From: Pseudoclavibacter caeni
Lineage (GTDB): Bacteria; Actinomycetota; Actinomycetes; Actinomycetales; Microbacteriaceae
Assembly: GCF_008831125.1 (NCBI RefSeq)
Contig: NZ_WBKA01000003.1
Coordinates: 124,001-188,000 of the forward strand
Reading direction: 5' to 3'
Length of the DNA stretch: 64,000 bases
Part shown: positions 42,616-51,547 of the stretch, one piece after another
Numbering within the stretch: the stretch's first letter is position 1
Layout: every line of letters begins with the position of its first letter
Notes under the pieces: generated by a model
Database searches by the model: none
Seen by the model: the letters and a program-made list of their open reading frames with translations, nothing else
Told to the model about the DNA's origin: nothing
Program-made: the position numbers and the translations under genes

Positions 42616-43488
42616 CTAGCGCCCGCTGAGCACGGGCACCCGCTCTGGCAGCGCGCACAGGGGCTGATCGCCGTGCCGGCCGCGCAGATGCCGTAGCCCG
42701 TGCAGCGACGGGTAGATCATGTACAGCACCGCCTGCGGCACCGTCTCGAGGTGCCGGTTGCACCGGTGGGCGCGATAGGTGCGCCGGAACCGCTGGACGT
42801 AGTCGCTGTAGTCTCGGAACCGCGCGTCGAGCCGACGAGCCGAGATCCCGCAGACCATGTTCGGCTCGTAGCCGACGAACAAGTGGTGCTCGGCCAGGTG
42901 GATCGACAGGTCGATGTCCTCATGGAAGAGGTCGTCCTCGTCCTGGCAGACCTCGTCGCGGATGTCCCGCCAGGCGCTCGCCCGCAGAGCCATGTTGCTG
43001 CCGAAGACGAACCGGTACTCACGGTTAAGTCGCATCAGCAGCTTCCGCAGTCGATCGTCGGCCTTCAGCCCGAAGCGGCGGAAGGGCATGTCGTAGTACA
43101 TGACCGGGCCGGTCAGTGCGTCGATGTGCTGGTCGCGGAAGCGATGCCGCACGTGCCGGGCCCACTCCGGAGCGAGCAGCGAGTCGGCGTCAATGCGGCC
43201 GATCACCTCTCCGCGGGCCGCGTCAAACCCGGCGTCTCGAGTGGGGATGACCCCCTGCCGCGCATTCTGGGCGATCAGGCGCACCGAGGCGTCCGGGTGC
43301 TCGCGCTGGAAGCGGCGCACGATGGCGGCGGTGTCATCGGTGCTGCTGTTGTCGACGACGATGATCTCGTCGATCGGCTGCGTCTGCTCGGTCGCCGCGG
43401 TGAGGCAGGCGGCGATGCGCTCCTCTTCGTTGTACGCGGGAATGACGAGCGACACACTCGGAAGCCTGTCAGCAACCTCAACGGTCAC
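42616..43488 (-). CDS. Family 2 glycosyltransferase
   Basis: 290 residues from a GTG at 43488 (AAAGGAC upstream). GT-A fold: VSLVIPAYNEEERI at the N-terminus, VDNSSTDDT, and metal-binding DAD in GRIDADSLL near 95-100; acceptor region DEDDLFHEDIDLS. No membrane helices. Transfers a sugar from a nucleotide donor to an unknown envelope acceptor; no other glycan genes nearby. Confidence 0.85.
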   Translation of the reverse strand: MTVEVADRLPSVSLVIPAYNEEERIAACLTAATEQTQPIDEIIVVDNSSTDDTAAIVRRFQREHPDASVRLIAQNARQGVIPTRDAGFDAARGEVIGRIDADSLLAPEWARHVRHRFRDQHIDALTGPVMYYDMPFRRFGLKADDRLRKLLMRLNREYRFVFGSNMALRASAWRDIRDEVCQDEDDLFHEDIDLSIHLAEHHLFVGYEPNMVCGISARRLDARFRDYSDYVQRFRRTYRAHRCNRHLETVPQAVLYMIYPSLHGLRHLRGRHGDQPLCALPERVPVLSGR

Positions 43489-43865
43489 GGATAGTCCTTT
43501 CGATCAGTCGCCTCCCACCATAGACCGACATCCGGCGCGCGCACGGGGCCCCACCCCCGCTTCGCAACGCAATCGTGACCTCCGATCGAGCGCGCCCGCC
43601 ACCGTGACGCACCCCACCGCGCGACGTGCAGCCACCCTCGGCCCGGGATGTGTTCGGATAGCCGCACCATCGAGACATCCCGCCCGAACGACGATGATGC
43701 CCCGCTCGAACGGCATCCCGACGGTGGTGTGACCCCCGGACGCGGTTCTACAGTGGCCCGGATCGACGCAGCGCGCCCGGGATCGGATGCCCCCGACAGC
43801 GACGACGAACGCCTGCCCCCGAGCCGATCGGGCTCGCGGTCGCACTTCATCCGAGAGGAGACCCG
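43489..43865. other. Intergenic region between divergent GT and VIT genes
   Basis: 377 bp. TATGGT on the minus strand near 43518 may be the GT -10; TACAGT near 43750 may be the plus-strand -10 of the VIT gene. GGGATGT (43645-43651) and ACATCCC (43675-43681) form an inverted pair 23 nt apart. No gene seen. Confidence 0.4.
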
Positions 43866-44600
43866 ATGTCCCAGCACGTGACGGTCGACCCGGCCGACCC
43901 GCACACCTACGACCACACGCACGCGAACGTGAGCGGCGGCTGGCTGCGCGCCTCCGTGTTCGGCGCGATGGACGGGCTGGTGTCGAACATCGGCCTGGTC
44001 ACCGGGATCGGCGCAGCGGGGGCATCGAACCACGTGGTGCTGCTGACCGGCGTCAGCGGCCTGCTCTCAGGCGCGTTCTCGATGGCGCTCGGCGAGTTCA
44101 CCTCGGTGCGGTCGCAGAACGAGCAGCTGGACAAGGAGGTCGCCGTCGAGATCGCCGCCCAGCGTCGCAATCCCGCCGGCGAGCAGGCGGAGCTCGCCCA
44201 CGAGTTCCAGCAGATGGGCATGAGCGAGCAGACCGCCCGCCAGGCCGTCGCCGAGATCCACGGCTCAGGCGTCTCGACTCGCACCGTCCACATCCATCTC
44301 ACGCAGGAGCTCGGCATCGACCCGGACGAGCGCCCCTCACCCGTGGCCGCAGGCATGCTGTCGTTCCTGTTCTTCTCGATGGGGGCGATCGTGCCGATCC
44401 TCCCTTATCTGCTCGGCGTGGGGACGCTGTGGACCGGCCTCGCCGCCGGCTGCGTCGGCCTGCTGGTCGCCGGCGGTCTCGCCGCGAAGGTCTCAGGGCG
44501 CGGCTGGCTGCGCGGAGCGGTGCGCCAGCTGCTGCTCGGCATGATCGCCGTCGGGGTGACCTACATCGTCGGCGCGCTCATCGGCGTCGAGACCGCCTGA
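43866..44600 (+). CDS. VIT1/CCC1 family metal transporter
   Basis: 244 residues, five helices; SVFGAMDGLVSNIGLVTG and GAFSMALGEFTSVRSQNE are VIT signatures, with the cytoplasmic three-helix metal-binding insert (about 75-145). Family members move Fe2+ or Mn2+ out of the cytoplasm by H+ exchange. RBS GAGAGGAG. The 3' end overlaps the convergent gene by 40 bp. Confidence 0.88.
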   Translation: MSQHVTVDPADPHTYDHTHANVSGGWLRASVFGAMDGLVSNIGLVTGIGAAGASNHVVLLTGVSGLLSGAFSMALGEFTSVRSQNEQLDKEVAVEIAAQRRNPAGEQAELAHEFQQMGMSEQTARQAVAEIHGSGVSTRTVHIHLTQELGIDPDERPSPVAAGMLSFLFFSMGAIVPILPYLLGVGTLWTGLAAGCVGLLVAGGLAAKVSGRGWLRGAVRQLLLGMIAVGVTYIVGALIGVETA

Positions 44601-45640
44601 CCCATCCCGCCGACCACAGCCCGCGCCCTCCCGATCGCATCCAGCATCCGCCGTCGCAGCGTGTTCGCCCGATCGGCGAACGCCTGCTGCCGCTCGGCGA
44701 ACTCGCGCCGCCCGGCCACGGTCTCCACCGCCACCGGCTCGAGCCCGAACTGGCGCACGTCGTACGGCGAGGCCTGCATGTCGAGGTCGCGAAGCTCTCG
44801 AGCCAGCGCGAACGTGTCGAGCAGCAGCTCGCCCGGGACGATCGGGCCGAGCTTCATCGCCCACTTGTAGAGATCCATGTTCGCGTGCAGGCAGCCCGGT
44901 TGCTCGAGCTCGGGCTGGGCCGCCCGAGTCGGCTGCAGTGCGTTCCGCGGCCGGGCCGCAGGGGTGAAGAACCGGAACGCGTCATAGTGCGAGCAGACGA
45001 TATGGCTGCGCTCGACGACCCGATCGGTCTCCGCATGCCCCAGCCGCAGCGGCAGCCGGGTGTGCCGCTGCTGTGCCTGATCGAGCCCATAGACCATCGC
45101 CCACTCGTGCAGGCACGAGCAGCCGAGCCGGGGCGGCCGGGCGAGCGTGCGGGCGAGCAGCCCGGCGATGAAGTCGATCGCGTCGCCGCGGTGCGCGAGC
45201 CAGCCGGCCACGTCCACGCGCACGTCCCCGTTCGCGTCCGTGCGGTACCAGCGCCAGCCGGCCTGCGGTGCACCCGCGGCGTCCTTGAGCACGACCCCCG
45301 CGCCCGGGTGCCATCGCCGCAGCAGCGACGGCCGGTACGAGTAGTAGGTGAACAGGAAGTCCTCCACCTCGTCACGCTCGCCCGTCGCACGACGCGCCCG
45401 CCACCCGGCGGTCATCGCGTCGGCGCGCTCACGGTGTGCCCGGGCCCGGGCCTGCCAGACCGCGGCAGGCAGCCGGATCTCGTCGAACCGCGTGCGCGGC
45501 GTGACGATCTGGTGTGCTTCGGCCGTGGCACCGGCCGAAGGGGGCGTCACGCCGGTCACCCGGCCCCTCGTCGACGACGGGAGCACGGCCCGGCCCGCAT
45601 GGGCCGAGGAGGACCGGTCAGGACGCTGCGGAGTGGACAC
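44561..45640 (-). CDS. Conserved actinobacterial protein, annotated elsewhere as 3-methyladenine DNA glycosylase
   Basis: 359 residues from a GTG at 45640 (TAGGAT ends 6 nt upstream). Cytoplasmic. Recognisable blocks: FLFTYYSYRPSLLRRWHPG, CSCLHEWAMVYGLDQAQ, CSHYDAFRFFTPAARP and GCLHANMDLYKWAMKLGP. I know these from a family carried under the glycosylase name, but no HhH-GPD or AAG/TAG fold motif is visible, so the function should be treated as unproven. Confidence 0.7.
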   Translation of the reverse strand: MSTPQRPDRSSSAHAGRAVLPSSTRGRVTGVTPPSAGATAEAHQIVTPRTRFDEIRLPAAVWQARARAHRERADAMTAGWRARRATGERDEVEDFLFTYYSYRPSLLRRWHPGAGVVLKDAAGAPQAGWRWYRTDANGDVRVDVAGWLAHRGDAIDFIAGLLARTLARPPRLGCSCLHEWAMVYGLDQAQQRHTRLPLRLGHAETDRVVERSHIVCSHYDAFRFFTPAARPRNALQPTRAAQPELEQPGCLHANMDLYKWAMKLGPIVPGELLLDTFALARELRDLDMQASPYDVRQFGLEPVAVETVAGRREFAERQQAFADRANTLRRRMLDAIGRARAVVGGMGQAVSTPMSAPTM

Positions 45641-45758
45641 GCGGTCATCCTAGCCGGGCGGCCACGGCGGCGACACGCATGAGTTGTGCTCAGCCGCGGA
45701 ATGGCCTATCGTTGTTTCTTGGTTCAGCGATCACGGCGACGCGGTCGATGGCACCCTT

Positions 45759-45830
45759 TGGGGTATGGTGTAATTGGCAACACGACGGTTTCTGGTACCG
45801 TTATTCTTGGTTCGAGTCCAGGTACCCCAG
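45759..45830 (+). tRNA. tRNA-Gln (anticodon CTG)
   Basis: Begins TGGGGTATGGTGTAATTGG; acceptor TGGGGTA pairs with TACCCCA, anticodon loop TTCTGGT between ACGGT-type arms gives CTG, T-arm CTTGG-TTCGAGT-CCAGG, discriminator G. CCA is not encoded. Confidence 0.95.
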
Positions 45831-45873
45831 CAGCAGGGCTGTTCAGGAAGCGGCCCGTCTCATGTTCTTGAAA

Positions 45874-45905
45874 CCCCGGTGAGCGGATGTTCCCGGGGCC
45901 TTTTC
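45874..45905 (+). terminator. Terminator of tRNA-Gln
   Basis: CCCCGG (45874-45879) pairs with CCGGGG (45893-45898), followed by CC and TTTT, 43 nt after the tRNA. Confidence 0.7.
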
Positions 45906-45998
45906 ATGTCTGGAACGCGCCGCCGGTGGGGCCAACGGCGGGTCTGCTGCGGCTTTGGTCGACTTGAGGATTGCCTGGCTTTCGGGCCGTGCAGGAGG

Positions 45999-46241
45999 AT
46001 GTTGATCCTGCCGAGGAATCATTTCAGCGATGAGTTCGAGCGGGACGCCGTGGGGCTTGTCGAGTCGGGGATCCCGCAGAAGCAGGTGTGCGCGGATTCG
46101 AGTGTCTCGACGTCTGCTTTGCAGGCCTGGGGTGAAGCCCAGCTGGCAGCTCACAGCCTGCCCACCAGTGGTGGTGACCCCGAGGCCACGAGAGCGAACG
46201 CGCAAACGTTGAAGCGAATCCGCGAGCTGGATGAGAACTGA
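45999..46241 (+). pseudogene. IS3-family transposase OrfA, truncated
   Basis: ATG at 45999 after CAGGAGG. The 80 codons give PRNHFSDEFERDAVGLVESG and GVSTSALQAW-like HTH segments of IS3-type OrfA, then end early at TGA right after LKRIRELDEN. The missing continuation (LLQAAAYLSQANLR) is found in another frame at about 46245-46290, so a small indel has broken the gene. Confidence 0.8.
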
Positions 46242-46533
46242 GGTCTTGCTCCAGGCGGCAGCGTACCTCTCGCAGGCGAACCTGAGACGCCCAGAATGAT
46301 CTACCCGCTCCTCCAAGAACTGGCCGCGACCGGTACCCGTGTGTGTTCGGGTGCCGGTCGCGGTGACGCGCCGGGCGCTGAGAATCACGGAACAGGGCTA
46401 CCGCCAATGGCTGGCATCACCGGTGCCACGGCAGGACTGGGACGACGCCCACCCGGCCAACGCCGCATACGACGTGCACGCCGACGATCCGTGAGTGCAG
46501 GTACCGGCTGATCGCCGACGAGCTCGCAGCCGC

Positions 46534-46561
46534 CGGGCATCGGGCATCGGGCATCGGGCAT
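46534..46561. repeat. Four tandem copies of CGGGCAT
   Basis: Exact 7-bp units at 46534, 46541, 46548 and 46555, inside the OrfB remnant. Three extra units equal 21 bp and give an in-frame duplication (RASGIGH before RASERH), so it looks like slippage within the dead transposase. Confidence 0.75.
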
Positions 46562-46784
46562 CGGAGCGGCATATCTGGCGGATGTGCAGCCAAGCACGGG
46601 ATCCACTCCGTCACCGTGGGCAGAGGCAAGCGCAACGGGTCGTGCTGCAGCAGGCCCGGACGAGCACGAGCAGGCCGCCGGCGCACGCCGAGAACACGAG
46701 GAACAGCACCCCGCTCACGACGACCCCGCCGACGGCAGAGAACACGAACAGCTCACCGGGTGTCATGAACACCCTGTATGCGAA

Positions 46785-47261
46785 CTACTCGCGGGTGGTG
46801 AACTGCATCCCCGACGCGGCGGCCAGCGTGTTCACGAACGACGTCTCCGTCTCCGGGTCAAGCCACACGATCCGACCCGTCGGCCGCTCGTCATCAGTGA
46901 ACGGCTCATAATGGGTAGTCGTCAGCACCAGATCCACCGGCCCGTCATAGTGGCCGCCGACCGGCTGATCCTTCGGCGTCAGCAGGAACAGACGGTCATC
47001 CTCTGACAGTCCCTCCTGCGCCCCGTCACTGGCGAGCTCCAACAGGGTGATCCCCTGCATGGTGCTCGCATGATCCTCGGCATACGACACCCGGGCCTCA
47101 AGGGCGTCGGTGTCGTCACCGGCGTCCTCATACCCCTCGATGATCCCGCCGATCAGCTCGGCGATCGTGTCCGCACGGATCTCCGACCCGTCAGCAAGCC
47201 TCAGCTCGAACGGACGATGTGCAGCCGTGGAAGCCTGTCCGGCCTCCAGGAACTCCCTCAT
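46785..47261 (-). CDS. Hypothetical acidic protein
   Basis: 158 residues from the ATG at 47261, which has a strong RBS (GAGGAGAGGAG). No signal peptide, membrane helix or motif that I recognise. Strongly acidic (many Asp/Glu, e.g. GYEDAGDDTDALEA), predicted mixed alpha/beta from its pattern, with a C-terminal block GRIVWLDPETETSF. Lies alone in the accessory patch between a dead IS and a kinase remnant, so it may be a survivor of an acquired segment. Function unknown. Confidence 0.6.
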   Translation of the reverse strand: MREFLEAGQASTAAHRPFELRLADGSEIRADTIAELIGGIIEGYEDAGDDTDALEARVSYAEDHASTMQGITLLELASDGAQEGLSEDDRLFLLTPKDQPVGGHYDGPVDLVLTTTHYEPFTDDERPTGRIVWLDPETETSFVNTLAAASGMQFTTRE

Positions 47262-47597
47262 GGGGTCTCCTCTCCTCATCATGGCAGGGCGGAATGCCCC
47301 ACCCGACCTGTGCGCGGCAGACAGCCGCATACCAATACACATCGGTATCAACCGGTGTTGCGGCGGGCGATGACATTCACCACCACACCGGCGGGCACAC
47401 CGACACCGACAGCACCGACAGCCATCACCAGCCCCGCACCGACACCCGTCCGGGCGAGCGTGCCACCGACCGGTGTTGCCCCCGACCGAACCGGTCGGGT
47501 CGGCCATGATCAGGCCGCCCCGTCACCCTGCACGCCGGCGTCGACACCCACGACAAACGTCGCCCGGGCCGCAGCGAACTCCGCCCCGCGACCGTCT
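47262..47597. other. Low-information spacer in the accessory patch
   Basis: About 335 bp, rich in CACC/GACA-type triplets (plus-strand frame reads TTTPAGTPTPTAPT-like). ACCGGTGTTGC occurs twice (near 47350 and 47471). No start/RBS/family evidence for a gene. Confidence 0.4.
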
Positions 47598-47783
47598 GCG
47601 TCACCGACACCACATGCTCACCATCCCCCAGTGCGGCAGACGCATCCGCATGGTCGTGCCCGTCGGCCCCGTGTTGACGACGGCGACGTCACGCCCGTGA
47701 CGCGTGGCGATCTCGCGGACGAGAGCGAGGCCGATACCGAATCCGCCGTGGCCGCGGCTCGCCTCGCCGGAGGCATGGGCGAA
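47598..47783 (-). pseudogene. Histidine kinase C-terminal remnant
   Basis: On the minus strand the frame 47783-47598 reads FAHASGEASRGHGGFGIGL, then ALVREIATRHGRDVAVVN and GPTGTTMRMRLP, ending at TGA. GHGGFGIGLALVREIA is the G2 box of HATPase_c domains and GTTMRMRLP the usual kinase end. Upstream a stop codon and a loose GLRLALD (N-box-like) piece remain. There is no start, so it is a truncated leftover of a two-component sensor. Confidence 0.7.
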
Positions 47784-47926
47784 CTAGCCGTCGAGGGCGA
47801 GGCGCAGTCCAGCACGACCAACTGTCGGCCTCGCTCTGTGTGCTGCGGACGACATGCACCAAGCCTTTCAGAATATGCTGGAGAGGCCATCATGGAGAAG
47901 GCGCACGTCCAACACGAGGAGCAGTC

Positions 47927-48313
47927 ATGACTCTCGCAGGCCTCCTGCTCGCCGGGCTGGCAGCGCTGATCCACCTCTACATCTTCTATCTGGAGTCGGT
48001 CGCGTGGACCGGGGCGAAGGCGCAGGCCACGTTTGGCATCTCGCCTGAAGAGGCCGAGGCGACGAAGAGCCTCGCCTTCAACCAGGGGTTCTACAACCTG
48101 TTCCTGGCACTCATCGTCGCTGCTGGCATCGTCTTCTTCGCTGCGGGCTCGACAGCGATCGGGGCCGCCCTGACCTTCGCCGGTGCCGGGTCGATGGCTG
48201 CCGCGGCACTCGTGCTCTTCGCCTCCAGCCCCGACAAACGCGGTGCTGCGCTGAAGCAGGGGCTGCTGCCCCTGCTCGGCGTCAGCGTTCTGGCCCTCGG
48301 CCTCTCCATCTGA
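47927..48313 (+). CDS. DUF1304 family small membrane protein
   Basis: 128 residues from the ATG at 47927 (GAGGAGCAGTC upstream). Four membrane helices; YIFYLESVAWTGAKAQATFGIS and NQGFYNLFLALI are DUF1304 signatures. Function unknown. A 12-codon in-frame-shifted ORF (MEKAHVQHEEQS, 47892-47930) overlaps its start by 4 nt and may be chance or a coupling peptide. Confidence 0.85.
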   Translation: MTLAGLLLAGLAALIHLYIFYLESVAWTGAKAQATFGISPEEAEATKSLAFNQGFYNLFLALIVAAGIVFFAAGSTAIGAALTFAGAGSMAAAALVLFASSPDKRGAALKQGLLPLLGVSVLALGLSI

Positions 48314-48725
48314 CACGCTTTCCGCCCTCACCGCACACGCATCCGAGACTGACACCTCAGACAGTCATGAGGCGACCGCCTGACCCGACATGGCCGTCTT
48401 TCTTCCCTGCCCTCTTGGTCTGCTGCCGTTCGGCGCTATGGCAGCGGGCGACTGCTGAGAGAGCAGGATCTGGCGGACACGGGAATTGCCGTGCGACGCC
48501 AGAGCAGTGGCTGACGCAAGAGCAGTAACTCCCGACCCGTGCTCTGGTGCGTCCGTTCACCTCGCCTTCCCCCGGCGTTCGCCCGCTTGTCCGGATCCGT
48601 CCACGGTGCTGTCGCGGCATCGCCATTTCCGCCTCTCAGAATCCAAGCTGTCCCCCGAACGCACATGCCGTGCGCGGCGGGGCGCTTCATCCCCACTGAG
48701 AAGAGAGAACAGGAAGAGAACGCCC
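48314..48725 (+). other. Upstream region of the phosphatase gene
   Basis: 412 bp with no gene. Holds the PHO box (48555-48587) and a possible -10 CAGAAT near 48636; the leader after it is about 80 nt. Confidence 0.5.
48555..48587 (+). promoter_or_regulatory. PHO box (PhoP direct repeats)
   Basis: Three heptamers at exact 11-bp steps: GTTCACC (48555), CTTCCCC (48566), GTTCGCC (48577). Actinobacterial PhoP binds GTTCACC repeats of 11 bp. Located 140 bp before an alkaline phosphatase start, which is the expected target. Confidence 0.7.
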
Positions 48726-50603
48726 ATGCACACCTCCTTGCTCCGCCAACGCCGGTCACTCATCGCGGCCACGGCGGTTGCGGTGATCACCGCAACCGCC
48801 GGGCTGGCGATGCCGGCCTACGCTGCCGACGACGATCTCACCCAGACCGGGGGAGCATCTCATCATCACAACCAGGATCAGACCGACGTGATCCGTCAGC
48901 CCATCGAGAATTCCGGGGCGAAGAACGTCATCCTGTTGATCGGTGATGGCATGGGCGATTCCGAGATCACCGTCGCGCGCGACTACGCCGAGGGCGCCGC
49001 CGGCAAGCTCGCAGGGATCGACGCACTGCCGCTGACCGGCCAATACACCACCTATTCGCTCAACAAAAGCAACGGCAAGCCCGACTACGTGACTGATTCG
49101 GCGGCGTCCGGCACCGGATGGGCCACCGGCACCAAGACCTACGACGGCGCCATCGGCGTCGACGTCAACGGCGAGGCGCACTCATCACTGCTGGAGATCG
49201 CCAAGGCGAACGGTCTCAAGACCGGCGATGTCTCGACCGCTGAGGTACAGGACGCCACACCGGCTGTGCAGATCTCGCACGTGTCCCAGCGCAAGTGCTA
49301 CGGCCCCGAGGCCACCAGCGCGAAGTGCCCCGAGAACGCCCTCGAGAACGGGGGTGCCGGGTCGATCAGCGAGCAGCTGCTCGACGTGCGCCCCGATGTG
49401 ACGCTCGCCGGCGGCTCGAAGACCTTCAACGAGAAGGCGAAGGCCGGGCCATGGAAAGACAAGACTCTGTTCGAGCAGGCTAAGGAGCGCGGCTACACCC
49501 TGGTCGATGATGCCGCCTCGCTTGACACCGTCACTGCCGCAGATCAGTCACAGCCGGTGCTCGGGCTGTTCGCTGAGGGCAATTTCCCCGTGCGGTACAA
49601 CACCATCGAGGCCACTGTCGGCGGCGGTAACGGCGAGGCTCAGCGCTGCACCGAGTCGAGCGACTACATGAGCGATCTCAGCCTCGACAAGCTCACTTCG
49701 AAGGCGATCAACCTGCTCAACCGGCCCGACAGTGACACAGGCTTCTTCCTGCAGGTGGAGGGCGCCTCGATTGACAAGCAGGATCATGCGGCGAACGCCT
49801 GCGGGCAGATCGGCGAGACCGTCGACCTCGACAATGCGGTGAAGACCGCGCTCGACTTCGCGAAGCAGGATGGCGACACGCTGGTGATCGCAACCGCGGA
49901 TCACGCGCACACCAGCCAGATCGTCGACGCCGCTCCCCCCGCCACGCTTTCGGTGCCGCTGCTGACCGCAGACGGGCAGAAGATGATCGTGGCGTATGGC
50001 ACCGCTGAGGAGGGTGGCTCACAACAGCACACCGGGACTCAGGTGCGCATCGCCGCCTACGGCCCCGGTGCGGCTAATGTCGTGGGTCTGAGCGATCAGA
50101 CTGACGTGTTCGACACCGTCAACAACACGCTGTCGACCAACCGCGACGTGTCCGCCCAGAGCGCGTCGGCATCAGCCAGCACCCAGGTCGATGGGGACAG
50201 CGTGGTCACGACCGGCGAGGGGTTCAGGGGTGACTGGACGGTCAACGCGAGGCTCGACGAAACCGACCTGGGGCAGGCCGATGTGATCGACGGATCGGTG
50301 AGCTTCACGGGTGCTGCTCCCACAGAGCCTGGCACCTATACCGTCACGCTGACCGGCAACCAGTCGGGCACGGTGAAGACCGCCACGTTCACCGTGGGGG
50401 CGGACGGCGCAGTCGCGGCGCCCACCGGCTCGAACGACAGCACGTCGCAGAGCAGCTCACTGCTTCCGGGCGGGCTGGCGTTGACCGGCCTTGCGGGCAT
50501 CGGCCTGCTGATCGCGGCACTGGCTGCGATCGCGCTGGGTGTGGCGCTGCTGGTGATGCGGCGACGCCGTCAGATCGCCGCTCAGTCAGGAGGCACTCTC
50601 TGA
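48726..50603 (+). CDS. phoA: Secreted alkaline phosphatase with cell-wall anchor tail
   Basis: 625 residues. Signal peptide 1-33 (cleavage after AYA). PhoA active site: Asp124-Ser125 in [10 protein letters not shown] (phosphorylated Ser), HVSQRKCYG with the phosphate-binding Arg, metal ligands in [38 protein letters not shown] and QQHTGTQVR. After the catalytic domain comes an Ig-like segment (about 470-565), then LALTG (584-588), a hydrophobic helix and RRRR tail: the LAXTG sorting pattern of class E sortases. Releases phosphate from organic esters outside the cell. Confidence 0.93.
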   Translation: MHTSLLRQRRSLIAATAVAVITATAGLAMPAYAADDDLTQTGGASHHHNQDQTDVIRQPIENSGAKNVILLIGDGMGDSEITVARDYAEGAAGKLAGIDALPLTGQYTTYSLNKSNGKPDYVTDSAASGTGWATGTKTYDGAIGVDVNGEAHSSLLEIAKANGLKTGDVSTAEVQDATPAVQISHVSQRKCYGPEATSAKCPENALENGGAGSISEQLLDVRPDVTLAGGSKTFNEKAKAGPWKDKTLFEQAKERGYTLVDDAASLDTVTAADQSQPVLGLFAEGNFPVRYNTIEATVGGGNGEAQRCTESSDYMSDLSLDKLTSKAINLLNRPDSDTGFFLQVEGASIDKQDHAANACGQIGETVDLDNAVKTALDFAKQDGDTLVIATADHAHTSQIVDAAPPATLSVPLLTADGQKMIVAYGTAEEGGSQQHTGTQVRIAAYGPGAANVVGLSDQTDVFDTVNNTLSTNRDVSAQSASASASTQVDGDSVVTTGEGFRGDWTVNARLDETDLGQADVIDGSVSFTGAAPTEPGTYTVTLTGNQSGTVKTATFTVGADGAVAAPTGSNDSTSQSSSLLPGGLALTGLAGIGLLIAALAAIALGVALLVMRRRRQIAAQSGGTL

Positions 50604-50831
50604 CTCATGCAGGATCCCCTGCCGGTCTCTGACCGAACGCATCGGGCATCGTCCGGCTCGACTGTCGCAGCGCTGCGGCACGAGTCGGGCGATGTCGGCG
50701 TCTCGGTCTGGTGGCAGCGCACACGTCATGACGGTGTCCAGGCGGATTCCTCATGAGACGCCGGCGCGCCCCGTCAGAGCGCACGCCCTCCCCGGGTCGC
50801 GAGCCGTTCGACATCCGGTCGTCTCTCCCCA

Positions 50832-51455
50832 TCACCCCACGTCGCCGAGCAGGCGATGCGGCCCGGGCCCCGCAGCGCCGAGCCTGTCGTCGGGGTTGAG
50901 CAGTCGGCAGGCGCGCATCGACAGACACCCGCACCCGATGCAGCCGACAAGGGCATTCTCCAGTCGTTCCAGCTCCATTCGGCGTGCTTCGAGCGCGGCC
51001 TTCCAGCGGGTGGACGCACGCCGCCAGTCCGCCTCGGTCGGCGGCCGGTCCATGGGGACGTCCCGCAGCGCGTCGGCCACGTCGGAGAGCGGGATGCCGA
51101 GACGCCGGGCGACCGAGACGATCGAGATCCGCCGAATCATGTGACGGGGGTAGCGACGCTGGTTGCCGGCCGTGCGCTCGGCGTGGATGAGTCCGATGCG
51201 CTCGTAGTAGTGCAGGGCCGAGACGGCGACCCCGGTGCGGCGGCTCACCTCGCCGACGGCGAGCAGACGGTCGGGGCCGGCAGCGACGTCCTCACGGGCC
51301 GAGTCGTCTGCGGCGTCCCCCGCTGCGTTCCCCGCAGATGCCGCGCTGTCGGAGTCTCTCGCATCGCCCGTACGGTCGCCATCCGCCACAGTCTGCGACT
51401 GACCGCGGCCCTCTGCGGCATCCTCTCGACCATGCTCGACCGGCATGTGACGCAC
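50832..51455 (-). CDS. soxR: Redox-sensitive regulator SoxR
   Basis: 207 residues from a GTG at 51455 (AGGAGG 8 nt upstream). About 60 extra acidic residues precede the MerR HTH (LAVGEVSRRTGVAVSALHYYERIGLI). The [2Fe-2S] ligands are Cys172, 175, 177 and 183 in CIGCGCLSMRAC. Diverges from the flavin reductase gene across a SoxR box with a 19-bp promoter spacer. Confidence 0.95.
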   Translation of the reverse strand: MRHMPVEHGREDAAEGRGQSQTVADGDRTGDARDSDSAASAGNAAGDAADDSAREDVAAGPDRLLAVGEVSRRTGVAVSALHYYERIGLIHAERTAGNQRRYPRHMIRRISIVSVARRLGIPLSDVADALRDVPMDRPPTEADWRRASTRWKAALEARRMELERLENALVGCIGCGCLSMRACRLLNPDDRLGAAGPGPHRLLGDVG

Positions 51456-51479
51456 TGTTGCAGCCTCCTGCTCATCATC

Positions 51480-51510
51480 TTGACCTCAAGTGGACTTGAG
51501 ATTCTATGGT
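51480..51510 (+). promoter_or_regulatory. SoxR-activated promoter
   Basis: TTGACC (51480-51485), 19-bp spacer, TATGGT (51505-51510). The spacer holds CCTCAAGTGGACTTGAGA (51484-51501), nearly identical to the consensus SoxR operator. MerR-family activators need such an over-long spacer. Drives the flavin reductase gene. Confidence 0.92.
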
Positions 51511-51547
51511 TGGTGAGCATGATCTCACAGCAGCGAGGAAGGCATCC

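Larger units (their letters stand above)
45999..46660 (+). mobile_element. Decayed IS3-family insertion sequence
   Basis: After OrfA, OrfB pieces appear in shifting frames: MIYPLLQELAATGT at 46296, then RRALRITEQGYRQWLASPVP and DVHADDP in a second frame (about 46353-46490), YRLIADELAAAGH at 46503-46541, RASERHIWRM, and KHGIHSVTVGRGKRN up to about 46650. The catalytic DDE core and right end are gone. It begins about 170 bp after tRNA-Gln. Terminal repeats were not identified. Confidence 0.75.

Noticed and set aside
45759-45840. tRNA-Gln as an integrase attachment site
   Set aside because: No second copy of the tRNA 3' end and no integrase were found downstream to 50.7 kb.
47618-48355. 245-residue minus-strand frame
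   Set aside because: Antisense to the DUF1304 gene, which has membrane helices, an RBS and family motifs.
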